From UBA4781 sp963556045 (GTDB lineage Bacteria; Chloroflexota; Anaerolineae; Anaerolineales; Anaerolineaceae), in NCBI GenBank assembly GCA_963556045.3, contig CAUVYA020000002.1, positions 930,001 through 994,000 on the forward strand: a stretch of 64,000 bases of DNA, given 5' to 3'. The position numbers were made by a program, and so were the translations under genes. Under the pieces are notes generated by a model. The model did no database searches and was not told where the DNA came from. It worked only from the letters and a program-made list of their open reading frames with translations. Below, in pieces: positions 26,818 through 36,280 of the stretch (positions within the stretch are counted from its first letter, which is position 1; each line of letters begins with the position of its first letter).

Positions 26818-29169
26818 TTATTTTATTTTTAATTCGATTTCAACCGTGGGATCAGCCCCGACCTCTAAAGAATAGATACCTTCATAAGAAGGATAGAAAT
26901 TAGCAATATCCTGGGTACTCTGTAATAATGTCAGGCGTGCCGGGATGGAAAAATGGATCATACCGCTCGTTGTACGCTGCGCGTCCATCAGGAATTTTAC
27001 CCTTTTACGTTTTATGGTCACTTTCTTGACTTCCTGCCCCTGTGTAAAATGCAAATCGGAACCGAGGTACTGAATGCGGTCTTCCTGTACTTTTCTAACA
27101 GCTAATAACACGCAGCCATGCGCCGGGATCGTGAATTCTCCCAGCGAAGTTGGTGTATGGTTTCTTTGAATTTTTTTTGCCCAGTAATCACTGATCCAGT
27201 AGGAATCTGCTGCTATATTAAAATCATCCACCGATAGAGATCGGGTACATTCCTGATCATCCCAGTTAATATTTGCCAGCACATACCACTCACCAACTGC
27301 GCCCTCCATATCAAGCCGCAAGAATTCCGGGTATTGTCGCTGCAGCCAATCCAGTACGCGCAAACGTTCATGAACAGGGGGGAGTAAGCCTGCTGCCATC
27401 CGCAAACGTTCTTCAGAAAGAGCAGTCAGGTCATCCGAAAAAATCATCGAGCCGCCACTCATGCCTATTGCTGTAGAGAGTGTCTGTACTTCTGCAAGAG
27501 TGAGTTCCGATTGATCACGAACTAGAACACAATCAGGATCGTTTACCCACCATCTATCGTGCAGGTTGGCTCGTGTGAGAACATTACGCAGGCTGTTCCG
27601 GGCACTCGGCATAGAGGGTTCTTCTTTGAATGGAAAAGCAATCTTGAAGAATTTGGGCTTCCACGAACCGCTCACATCCGGTCCAATGCGCATGCTATCC
27701 ACTATACCCACCGCAGAACCCAGCGGAAGTCCACACCCTACCAGATAGGTTCTTTTTCCGGCTGATTCGCGAATTACTTCAAGCCCTTCTCTTAATACCT
27801 GAGCTCGCGTTTTCGTTTCATCTTGATAGTGACCCGGTAAAGCGGCTGCATACAAGAAATCCAATTTTAGATAAGGGAAATCCCAATCCTGCACGGCAGT
27901 GTGAATCACATCGCGCACATACTGCATCGCGTCAGGATGGGTAAGATCAAGAGCGGTGCCCAGTGAATTCCACACAAAACCGGCATTGACCGGTTTGCCA
28001 TTTCGTTTTCGTAAAATCCAATCCGGGTGAGCATGAAAAAGGTCCGATTTGCGATGCATAATGAAAGGCGCCAACCAAACCCCCGGAGTAAAACCATTCC
28101 TGCGAATCTCCTGTGCGACCGGATTCATGCCATCTGGAAAACCGGCGCGAAATGTAAGCCAGTCTCCCACTTCTTTTTGGTACCCATCATCGATCTGAAT
28201 GAGCTGTAAAGGCAGATCATCTTTGCGTTTTTTAAGAATCTCTAAATTCTGATAGATAGTTTCTGCAGAAATATCTTGATAGTACTGGTACCAGGAGCAC
28301 CAGCCTGTTGGAACGTCCAATTGCGTTGATACTTTATTCTCATTTGTCACAAGATTAAGATAGGGTGTAATGGATTCGCTATCACTACCGTTGGTGAGCA
28401 TATAGACTGCCCAATCAGTAGTAATACTCATGTCTGCATCCAATCTCACGCCATCCATATCTGCCCACATGTGAATGGAGGGATTTCTCCATCCATCAAG
28501 GGTAATATGTCCAAACTGTTCCTTTTGAGACAGGTAACCGAACAAAGCGCCCTGCTGGCTGCTGCGATCCACGAGAACTGCAAACATATCTGCTGCCGAT
28601 GAATATCTACCGCCCCCGCGCTGCCCGGCATCTACCACCATTGGCTCCTGCAGTAAACCCAGGTGCGAGTGCATTTGAGGGGAGCGCTGTGTGCTAAGAC
28701 CACTAAAAGACCATGATTGCCAGCCGTTCACAAAGAATCCCAATTGTTCTGGTGCACAGTTCATTTTGAGGGTAGCTGGTCCATTTCTTTGAGGTTGGGT
28801 CAGCATATCCAGCCGATCCAGCCAAAGTGGTTGCCGACCACGGTTGTGAACGACCATTTTCCACATCAGGCAGGGTGCATCTTTCGGCACAGAAAAGAAA
28901 ATTCTACAATCCAGATCCCCCCACCTCGAACGAGGCAGTATGGAAATCTGCTGGTGAGTGGGTGCCGTTATCCAGCCTTCACGGTGTGTTTGAATCGTAT
29001 TCGGGTCCAGCGCTAAAGGTAGATTAAAGCTCTTTGATGCATCATGCCCTACAATTTGCAGGGTTGCGTTTTGGACAGCGGGATAACCCTGCGAATCAGG
29101 CGTAATGGAAAACGTTCCATCGTTCTGATCAATGGATAACCGCAGCCATGAATTTTGGTTTTGATACAC
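26818..29169 (-). CDS. alpha-galactosidase, glycoside hydrolase family 36
   Basis: 783 residues. The beta-sandwich N-terminal half contains FFVNGWQSWSFSG. The catalytic barrel shows GWCSWYQYYQDIS, IQIDDGYQ, FTPGVWLAPFI, the nucleophile D437 in YLKLDFLY and the acid/base D498 in RIGPDVSGSW. These are GH36 hallmarks; members cleave terminal alpha-galactose from raffinose-type sugars, galactomannan or glycolipids. No signal peptide, so it is probably cytoplasmic. The start is GTG at 29169 behind AGGGGG. It lies 12 bp downstream of a broken glycosyltransferase-like gene and may share its promoter. Substrate not certain: some GH36 enzymes act on N-acetylgalactosamine. Confidence 0.9.
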   Translation of the reverse strand: MYQNQNSWLRLSIDQNDGTFSITPDSQGYPAVQNATLQIVGHDASKSFNLPLALDPNTIQTHREGWITAPTHQQISILPRSRWGDLDCRIFFSVPKDAPCLMWKMVVHNRGRQPLWLDRLDMLTQPQRNGPATLKMNCAPEQLGFFVNGWQSWSFSGLSTQRSPQMHSHLGLLQEPMVVDAGQRGGGRYSSAADMFAVLVDRSSQQGALFGYLSQKEQFGHITLDGWRNPSIHMWADMDGVRLDADMSITTDWAVYMLTNGSDSESITPYLNLVTNENKVSTQLDVPTGWCSWYQYYQDISAETIYQNLEILKKRKDDLPLQLIQIDDGYQKEVGDWLTFRAGFPDGMNPVAQEIRRNGFTPGVWLAPFIMHRKSDLFHAHPDWILRKRNGKPVNAGFVWNSLGTALDLTHPDAMQYVRDVIHTAVQDWDFPYLKLDFLYAAALPGHYQDETKTRAQVLREGLEVIRESAGKRTYLVGCGLPLGSAVGIVDSMRIGPDVSGSWKPKFFKIAFPFKEEPSMPSARNSLRNVLTRANLHDRWWVNDPDCVLVRDQSELTLAEVQTLSTAIGMSGGSMIFSDDLTALSEERLRMAAGLLPPVHERLRVLDWLQRQYPEFLRLDMEGAVGEWYVLANINWDDQECTRSLSVDDFNIAADSYWISDYWAKKIQRNHTPTSLGEFTIPAHGCVLLAVRKVQEDRIQYLGSDLHFTQGQEVKKVTIKRKRVKFLMDAQRTTSGMIHFSIPARLTLLQSTQDIANFYPSYEGIYSLEVGADPTVEIELKIK

Positions 29170-29181
29170 AATTACCCCCTA

Positions 29182-31290
29182 TCAGGGTTCGTTGATAATA
29201 TCCTGTTGTTGTATGCCTGGATTGTAGCGGTAAAAATTAAAATCTCCGTTTTCTTGTATGAATGTAAGACGACCGGTAAAAATCCATCCGTATGGATCAC
29301 TATCCAGGATCATTGGCTCTGCCGCATAAACATAATCCAATCCGATAGTATCCAGGTATTGATTTGCTTGTGCGTTTTGTAATTGTTCGTAATATTCACT
29401 GCCATTGATCAAACCATCCAGATTTACAATAGTACGATCTTCAATAAAATACGCGATCACTCCTCCACCGGTCATACCAATAATATCGCCCGGTTTTGAA
29501 TGGTCTTCCACATATTTTGTTTCCTTCCAGTAGGGGTGCTGTTCAGGATCAGAAGCAGTATAAGCATAGTTCCGCACTATGGGAATGATCAGATTTAACA
29601 CTAATGCCACAGAAAATGTGCCTACCAACAGATATGATGCAGTCGTTCCATACAAATATTTTCGATAGCGTCGAAACACACTTTCTACAATGATGCCAAG
29701 CATTATCACCGTACATAATATTTCAGGAATCCAGTACCAGTACTTGGCGTGTAAATAACCGGTGGCTTTGTAATTGAATAGATGAATAATACAACCCACA
29801 AAGAGAGGCAGGAAAGCAGTATCACGCATAGCTTTCTGTATGAATCCTTTTTTCCGATACAAAATCCATACAAAAAGGATGAGTACTAATCCCCAGACTA
29901 GGATGCCAAAATCACGTTTGAAATTCATAAAGGATAAGGAATCTACCGGTATTTTCGTGGCTCGCGCAAAATACTCGATCAAGAAATTCACAGGAGCGGT
30001 GATCAGCCACCAGGGACCTTCCTTTACAGTGGGATCAAACCAGCTGCCCAGTACCTCACCCAGGGTTGTTAACGGTTTACCATACACGGTAAGGGGCAGA
30101 GTTCCCCACCAACGCTTGATTGTTCCGCTTATCGGAAGGTAGGAACCAGCATAGGAATTGTTGATGAGCATATATACGATTAAAAGCACGATCAACGGTC
30201 CAAAGTAAGATAAGGCTGTTTTAGCCCAGAATTTCCCATTGGTCTTTAATGAACCATCCTCTGAGAAATTCGCGCTTCTTTGCACGCATATAGATAATAT
30301 AGAACAACCGCCATCCGACAAGAAAGAGAACAGAAATTCCAAAATCGATCAATAATACTGCGCGTGGAAAACCCAGGAAAACATGCAAACCATCGTGCAG
30401 CACGAAAATCACCAATCCGGTGATCAAAGTGGAAAAGACAATGCCAAAGCGAACTTTGGATGATCTGTTTCTTGATCGGTACGGTAGAATCAATCACATA
30501 GCCTTTGGTGAAATACTCACACAGTACTTTCGTTACAAGGGAGAGTACGATAAAGATGTAGAAAAAAGGAAGAAAATTGAATATGTTATCCGTGTTCTGC
30601 ACACGTACAAAATACGCAATGATCGCAGCCATGAATGCAAATAACCCATCCAATAATATCTGCCAGCGTAAAGTGGACTTTCGAAAAACCAGCCAGATTC
30701 CCATGATCACAACGATAAATATGGTGTCAAGCCGGCTAAAGAGCAGCAATGCCGCTAACAAACTCATGATGAGAATATTTTTAGGTTTTAATTCCCGTTC
30801 ATTAAAAGACGCCAGGTAACTGACGGCTGCCCACCAGGGCAAAGGCAGTCAATCCTGATTCAAGCCCCAGTTTAGACGTCAATTCAAAAATAGTCGGTGT
30901 GAAGGTCCAGAACACGGCAACGAAAATAGCGCTGGCGTTAGAAAATTTCTTTTTGAAAAAACGATAGAGTAAAATACCTGTCGCTGCATTTAACAGCCCA
31001 AGAATCATAACGACGATCCGTAACGGCAAATAAAGATCAGATTTCGCCAGACTAAAAACAGGAATACAAATCAGCATCCATAGAGGATGAAATCCATTCG
31101 TCATGCTGAGTCCATCGAAGGTAATACCGCGTCCCTCAGCGATGTTGCGGGCAGTCACAAAATAATAAAAGGCATCATCCGTTTGAAACCAATTCAATAA
31201 ACGAGCAGGTGGAGATAAAGCAACGTAAGCACTTACAGCAAGGATGACAACCAGCAATACAATTTCAAAGGAAAATTTCTTTTTTTTCAT
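29182..31290 (-). pseudogene. frameshifted multi-pass glycosyltransferase-like membrane protein
   Basis: One coding sequence seems to be spread over three frames: 31290 to about 30840, about 30842 to 30480, about 30490 to 30250, then 30342 to 29182 back in the first frame. Each break is a +1 shift, so three of them restore the frame. Joined, it gives about 700 residues with many membrane helices and an early FQTDDAFYYFVTARNIAEG followed by NGFHPLW, the acidic-motif pattern of PMT/GT39-like lipid-linked sugar transferases. The first break lies at the GCCC run near 30838. Either the gene is decaying or the sequence contains single-base errors; neighbours are intact, which favours decay. Confidence 0.75.
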
Positions 31291-31332
31291 ATTCCATTCC
31301 GTTCATGGGTGTGGATTTATTATAGCGCATGC

Positions 31333-31369
31333 GTAAAAAAGAGAAGACAGGTGCAATCACCTGTCTTCT
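31333..31369 (-). terminator. terminator of fhs
   Basis: A perfect 12-bp stem (AGAAGACAGGTG / CACCTGTCTTCT) with loop CAAT; on the minus strand it is followed by CTTTTTTAC. It lies 17 bp behind the fhs stop. Confidence 0.88.
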
Positions 31370-31385
31370 TCTTTTCTGTCATCTC

Positions 31386-33299
31386 TCAGGATAATCCGCT
31401 GATCTTTCCAGTTTTCAGATCAATATCTATATCCATGAAAGCCGGTCTGGTTGGAAGTCCGGGCATGGTACTGATCTCACCAGCCAGTGGGTATAAGAAT
31501 CCGGCACCGGCTGATAGACGAATATCACGAATGGGGAAACGAAAACCTTTCGGCACCCCTTTCAGGGTTTGATCGTGGCTTAAGCTGAGGTGAGTTTTTG
31601 CCATGCAGATTGGCAGTTGCGCATAACCCAGGCGTGTGAATTCTTCGATTTTCTTTTCAGCCGTATCTGAGTAATCCACACCATCTGCCCCATACACTTT
31701 AGCTGCAATGGTTTCGATTTTCTGTTTGATGGACCATTCTAGCGGATAGAGGAAGTCAAAAGATGAAGGTTTTTCAGCAGCCGCAATCACCGCCTGCGCC
31801 AGTTCCACAGCTCCGGCACCACCCTGTTCCCAGTGGTTGGTGATCACACAATCTTCAGCTAATCCTGATTCACGTACCGTTTTCTGGATAAATTCAAGTT
31901 CCACATCCGAATCGGTCACGAACCGATTCACTGCCACGATGGTGGGAATACCAAATTGTCTGGCAATTCCGATATGGTGGAAGAGATGCTCCATCCCTTT
32001 TTCGAGCAGGTCCAGGTTTTCCTCGGTGTAAGCTCGATCAAGTGGTTGACCGGCGGTGACTTTTGGTCCACCACCGTGCATTTTTAAGGCACGTACGGTC
32101 GCCACCAGCACGACTACATCTGGTTTCAGGTTAGAATAACGACATTTGATATCGAAGAATTTTTCCATCCCAATATCCGAACCAAAACCAGATTCGGTCA
32201 CCACATAATCAGCCAGTTTTAACCCGATTTGATCTGCCAGAATAGAACTGTTGCCATGAGCAATATTGGCAAATGGACCGGCATGTACAAAGACAGGGGT
32301 TCCTTCCAGTGTCTGCAGTAAATTCGGTTTGATGGCATCTACCATCAAAACCATCAACGCACCGGCAATCCCCATATCGTCCGCGGTGATCGGTTCACCC
32401 TTACGACTGATAGCAACTACCATCTTACCCAATCGCTCACGCATGTCTTCCACACTGACAGCCAGCGCCAGCACTGCCATGATCTCACTGGCAACAGTGA
32501 TGTAGAAGCCTGTTTTCCGTTCTGCGTCAATCTCCTGAGGTCCTTCACCGATGGTAATACCCCTTAAAAATCGATCGTTCGTATCAATACCGCGCATCCA
32601 AAATATCTGGTCTGGGTCAATATCAAGCCGAACCAGACGCCCTTTTTCCTCTTCTGAAAGATCATCCAGATGATGCGGGTCAAATCCCAGCTTTTTCAAA
32701 CGTGGCAGCTGCCCAATACCAACCTGATGTTTTCCATTCTTATCAAGCGGGTATAAACGTCTGAAGAGCGCGTCATCACTCTGGCGAGTTTCATGATAAA
32801 GGCGCGTATCAATGGCAGCCGCCATCAGGTTATTGGCTGCCGTCACCGCATGAATATCACCGGTGAGGTGTAAATTCAGGTCTTCCATCGGGATAACCTG
32901 ACTGTATCCCCCACCTGCGGCTCCACCCTTTATACCAAAGGTTGGTCCCTGGCTTGGCTGGCGGATGCAGGTGACAACCCGTTTCCCCAGGTGAGCCCCC
33001 AGTGCCTGACTGAGACCGACAGTAGTGGTAGTCTTCCCTTCACCCAGCGGGGTGGGGTTGATAGCGGTTACATCAATGTACTTTCCATTGGGAATATCCT
33101 TCAAGCGCTCTAATAATTCCAATTTTACTTTCGCCTTATTAGGACCATATAATTCAAGTTCTTCAGGCAGAATACCCAGATCTTCCGCCACATCTTTAAT
33201 AGGTCGCAGGGCTGCCGCCTGTGCGATCTCAATATCACTCGGAACAGGTTTTTGAAGTTTCAGGTGTGTCGTTCGAAAAGGTTTTTTTTCTTTACCCAT
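31386..33299 (-). CDS. fhs: formate-tetrahydrofolate ligase
   Basis: 637 residues. Bacterial Fhs is usually about 555-560, so this is the longer form, resembling the synthetase domain of eukaryotic C1-THF synthase. Motifs: the ATP loop TPLGEGKTTTTVGL, RQPSQGPTFGIKGGAAGGGY, HLTGDIHAV, GPFANIAHGN, and ALKMHGGGP. It couples formate to THF with ATP: the second step of the methyl branch of the Wood-Ljungdahl pathway, or a source of formyl-THF. In a window also holding MTHFR and MetH it fits one-carbon metabolism. Its start overlaps the end of an MFS transporter gene by 8 bp (ATGGGTAA), so they are translationally coupled. Confidence 0.96.
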   Translation of the reverse strand: MGKEKKPFRTTHLKLQKPVPSDIEIAQAAALRPIKDVAEDLGILPEELELYGPNKAKVKLELLERLKDIPNGKYIDVTAINPTPLGEGKTTTTVGLSQALGAHLGKRVVTCIRQPSQGPTFGIKGGAAGGGYSQVIPMEDLNLHLTGDIHAVTAANNLMAAAIDTRLYHETRQSDDALFRRLYPLDKNGKHQVGIGQLPRLKKLGFDPHHLDDLSEEEKGRLVRLDIDPDQIFWMRGIDTNDRFLRGITIGEGPQEIDAERKTGFYITVASEIMAVLALAVSVEDMRERLGKMVVAISRKGEPITADDMGIAGALMVLMVDAIKPNLLQTLEGTPVFVHAGPFANIAHGNSSILADQIGLKLADYVVTESGFGSDIGMEKFFDIKCRYSNLKPDVVVLVATVRALKMHGGGPKVTAGQPLDRAYTEENLDLLEKGMEHLFHHIGIARQFGIPTIVAVNRFVTDSDVELEFIQKTVRESGLAEDCVITNHWEQGGAGAVELAQAVIAAAEKPSSFDFLYPLEWSIKQKIETIAAKVYGADGVDYSDTAEKKIEEFTRLGYAQLPICMAKTHLSLSHDQTLKGVPKGFRFPIRDIRLSAGAGFLYPLAGEISTMPGLPTRPAFMDIDIDLKTGKISGLS

Positions 33300-34557
33300 T
33301 TTCAGACCTCGTTTCTATTAATTCCTTGTGTGCAGCATGTTCTTCCAGTTTTTTGCCGGCTACTGCCTGCATCACCAGATACCCCAATGCTGAAATTGTA
33401 CAGATGATCCCTCCCGCATACCAAACCCAATTGGGATCATAGTTATCCATAATGATACCAGCAGCCAAAGGTCCAACTGCCATCGCAGTTCCAAAACTAA
33501 GATTGAATACAGCCATGTATCTGCCACGCATATCACGGGGGGCAATATTGGCAACAATGGACTGTAAGATGGGAGAACTCACCATCTCCCCTATCGTGAT
33601 GATGACCATCGCGAGCAGGAAAAGAGGATAGGACCCGACAAATCCGTACATCCCAAAACCAATCGCGTACATGATGTTCCCCAGGAACATCATCAACATG
33701 GGTTTAAATCCGGCAATTTTCCTCGTGATCCAGAATTGCATGAAAACCACCATGAGCGCATTGAGCGTAAGGATATAACCATAATACTGCGCGGAAATTG
33801 CATGAATGTCACGTAGAAATACCGAAAGGCTTGAATTCATCTGCATATACACCAGATTGGTTAATAAGGTCAGCAGCAAAAAGCCCATGAAAATCCCGTC
33901 TTTCAGAATGTGCCGATAGCCAGCCAATGTTCCCAACAAACTCTGTTCAGGTTCTGTATCATTTACATCTCTTGCAGGCTTGGTTTCAGGTATCTTTAGA
34001 TACACGATCAAAGCAGTGATCATGCTGATGACGAAATCAGCCACGAAAAGATAGAAGAAATTATAGCCAGCCAGTACACCACCGATCGCCGGTCCGAATG
34101 AGACCGAGAGATTGACCACCACGCGTAGAATACTAAATCCCTGTGCACGTTGCTTCTCCGGTAAAATATCTGCCATCATAGCGTTCACTGCGGGACCCCC
34201 GATATTACCCACCAAACCTGTAATAACCGTAAAGATCATAAATGTTTGATAGGTAGGGATAAAACCCATCAAGAGACTGCTGATACCGCTCAAAATGATG
34301 CCTGCCAGCAGCATATTCCTTCGTCCAAATTTGTCGGTCAGGGCACCGCTCAGCATGTTCCCGAAGAATTGAGCGGAGGTATGCAGCGTGAAGATATAAC
34401 CGACACCCGTCATACCCACACCAAACTTTTCCGTTATATACAGGGAAAAGAATGGGTAGAGCAGTGAACCACCCAGACGGTCGATGAACATAGCACCGAT
34501 GAGCGTCCAAAAGGTAGGCGAAAATTCTCGATAGGTTTCTTTATATTTTTGGAACAA
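33292..34557 (-). CDS. MFS transporter
   Basis: 421 residues with about 12 membrane helices and the MFS loop motif GALTDKFGRRNMLLAG between helices 2 and 3. The N-terminus FWTLIGAMFIDRLGGSLLYPFFSLYI resembles multidrug/sugar efflux-type carriers (DHA1 group). A close paralogue lies 3 bp upstream; the conserved middle positions and C-terminal GNPYDPNW-like segment indicate tandem duplication. It overlaps fhs by 8 bp, so all three are in one operon. Substrate unknown; a link to folate or formate is only positional. Confidence 0.9.
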   Translation of the reverse strand: MFQKYKETYREFSPTFWTLIGAMFIDRLGGSLLYPFFSLYITEKFGVGMTGVGYIFTLHTSAQFFGNMLSGALTDKFGRRNMLLAGIILSGISSLLMGFIPTYQTFMIFTVITGLVGNIGGPAVNAMMADILPEKQRAQGFSILRVVVNLSVSFGPAIGGVLAGYNFFYLFVADFVISMITALIVYLKIPETKPARDVNDTEPEQSLLGTLAGYRHILKDGIFMGFLLLTLLTNLVYMQMNSSLSVFLRDIHAISAQYYGYILTLNALMVVFMQFWITRKIAGFKPMLMMFLGNIMYAIGFGMYGFVGSYPLFLLAMVIITIGEMVSSPILQSIVANIAPRDMRGRYMAVFNLSFGTAMAVGPLAAGIIMDNYDPNWVWYAGGIICTISALGYLVMQAVAGKKLEEHAAHKELIETRSENG

Positions 34558-34560
34558 ATC

Positions 34561-35787
34561 CTACTCCTGTGTGATGTTTTTTAATCTCTTCTGAGCGTAA
34601 GGATTCAGGATCAGATATCCAACCATGGTCACCACACAGATACAGCCTGCACTGATCCAGACCAGGTTCGGGTTAAGGTTATCCATGATCAATCCAGCAA
34701 AAAAAGTACTGAAAATATTGGGAATACCCCAGCTTAATCCAGCAAATGCATTGTAACGCCCACGTTTATCTTCAGGTGCCAGATTGGCAATCAAACCACT
34801 CGATGTGGGGATATGCACCATCTCACCAAAAGTGATGATCGCCATGGATACCATGAATAACCAGTATTGATCTACAAAACCGAACATGGTGAAACCAACC
34901 CCATATAAGATGGTTGCAACCGCCATCATAACCATAGGAGGTTTCTTTCGTGTGGTACGCGTAATAGCGATCTGCAGGATAACGACCAGCGCGGCATTCA
35001 TACTCATCAACCAGCCGTATCCATCTGCCGGAATACTATGCTGCTGGTTCAAATACACAGAAAGAGTGCTGTACATCTGGCTGTACACTGTGATCAACAG
35101 CATAGAGATCAATACATAGGCTAAAAACAATCCATCCCGGGCAACCGTGCCATAACCCTTAACGGTATCCATGAAAGTTTCTTTTTCCTGTTCAGGTGTG
35201 CTGACCGGTTTTGTCTCAGGGATCTTCCAGATGACGATCAACGCTGTAATGATGCTCGCCACCGCATCCGCAATGAATACCAGCATGTACGATTTCCCTG
35301 CCAGTAAACCACCCAGTGCAGGACCAACGATCCATGCTAAATTCCCAACCACCCGTACGATACCAAAACCTTCTGCCCTTCGTTCAGGAGGGAGCATATC
35401 GGTGGTCATGGCGCCGCGTGCCGGACCCGCAATATCAGACAGCATCCCCACCACCGTCGAAACAAGCGCAAATGCCCATAATTCGTTAACAACACCCATC
35501 AGGATGCTGGTAGTTGCAGAAAGGATCAAACCGGCAACGATCATCGTCTTGCGCCCGATCTTATCGGTGAGCGCACCGCCCAGCATGTTCCCGATCACAC
35601 CGGAGACAGACCACAAACCAAACAGCAATCCAATGGTGGTCATATTCACGCCAAATTTTTGGACGATGTACAGGGAATAAAACGGTTGGATCATTGTCCC
35701 ACCAACCCGATCAATGAAAGTAGCAGCAACCAGTATCTGGAAGTGCCTGGGATAATCATCCATGAATGAGGTGAGTTTTTTAAGCAA
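34561..35787 (-). CDS. MFS transporter, paralogue of the next gene
   Basis: About 408 residues. The open frame runs far upstream (to 36297), but that extension is low-quality and crosses the divergent genes. GGAGG followed at 5 nt by TTG at 35787 is the most plausible start, giving a protein that begins just before FMDDYPRHFQILVAATFIDR. Twelve helices, with GALTDKIGRKTMIVAG as the MFS loop motif. The sequence follows the downstream transporter closely (for example both have FIDRxGG near the N-terminus and a MVxxP segment), so they arose by duplication. It may form a heteromeric or redundant exporter; substrate not identifiable. Confidence 0.88.
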   Translation of the reverse strand: MLKKLTSFMDDYPRHFQILVAATFIDRVGGTMIQPFYSLYIVQKFGVNMTTIGLLFGLWSVSGVIGNMLGGALTDKIGRKTMIVAGLILSATTSILMGVVNELWAFALVSTVVGMLSDIAGPARGAMTTDMLPPERRAEGFGIVRVVGNLAWIVGPALGGLLAGKSYMLVFIADAVASIITALIVIWKIPETKPVSTPEQEKETFMDTVKGYGTVARDGLFLAYVLISMLLITVYSQMYSTLSVYLNQQHSIPADGYGWLMSMNAALVVILQIAITRTTRKKPPMVMMAVATILYGVGFTMFGFVDQYWLFMVSMAIITFGEMVHIPTSSGLIANLAPEDKRGRYNAFAGLSWGIPNIFSTFFAGLIMDNLNPNLVWISAGCICVVTMVGYLILNPYAQKRLKNITQE

Positions 35788-35872
35788 TGGATCCTCCACA
35801 GAAATTACAGAAGTGTAAGTATACCTCGCTTCTAACAACGGGAGTATTAGCTTACGATATAATCTTCTTAAT

Positions 35873-36280
35873 ATGACAAATAAACACCTGATCTCATTTG
35901 GTAAGGTACTGCCAGCCAGTTTGATCCTGACGCTGTGCGGCGCCGGTGGATTAATGTATATTCTAATGAACACACAACCCTTCCTGGGTCCTCGTTGGTT
36001 GATGTTCTTTTTCACAACTCTACTGGCTTGTGGAGTAGGATTGCCGATCTTTACCCTGTTGCAAAATCGCTTCTCCAAGAAGGGAGTAACAGAGGGTGTT
36101 CTTGTTCGAGAAACGATCTTGCTGGCAGTGTATGTTGATCTCCTGCTGTGGCTGCAGCTGGGCAGAGCGCTGAGCAATATCATTTTGTTATTGCTTGGGA
36201 TGGGTTTTTTACTGCTGGAAATTTTCTTGCGTATCAGCGAGAAAGCCGTTTTTCGGGCAGATGAGGATATCCATGAATAA
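35873..36280 (+). CDS. small membrane protein of unknown function
   Basis: 135 residues with four hydrophobic segments (about 10-32, 42-60, 80-97, 100-118) and a basic loop near 65-75. No motif is recognised. TATAAT at 35858-35863 ends only 9 bp before the ATG, and no Shine-Dalgarno is visible, so the message is probably nearly leaderless. Its last 8 bases overlap the selA start, indicating coupling. A function connected with selenocysteine synthesis is not implied by sequence. Confidence 0.7.
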   Translation: MTNKHLISFGKVLPASLILTLCGAGGLMYILMNTQPFLGPRWLMFFFTTLLACGVGLPIFTLLQNRFSKKGVTEGVLVRETILLAVYVDLLLWLQLGRALSNIILLLLGMGFLLLEIFLRISEKAVFRADEDIHE

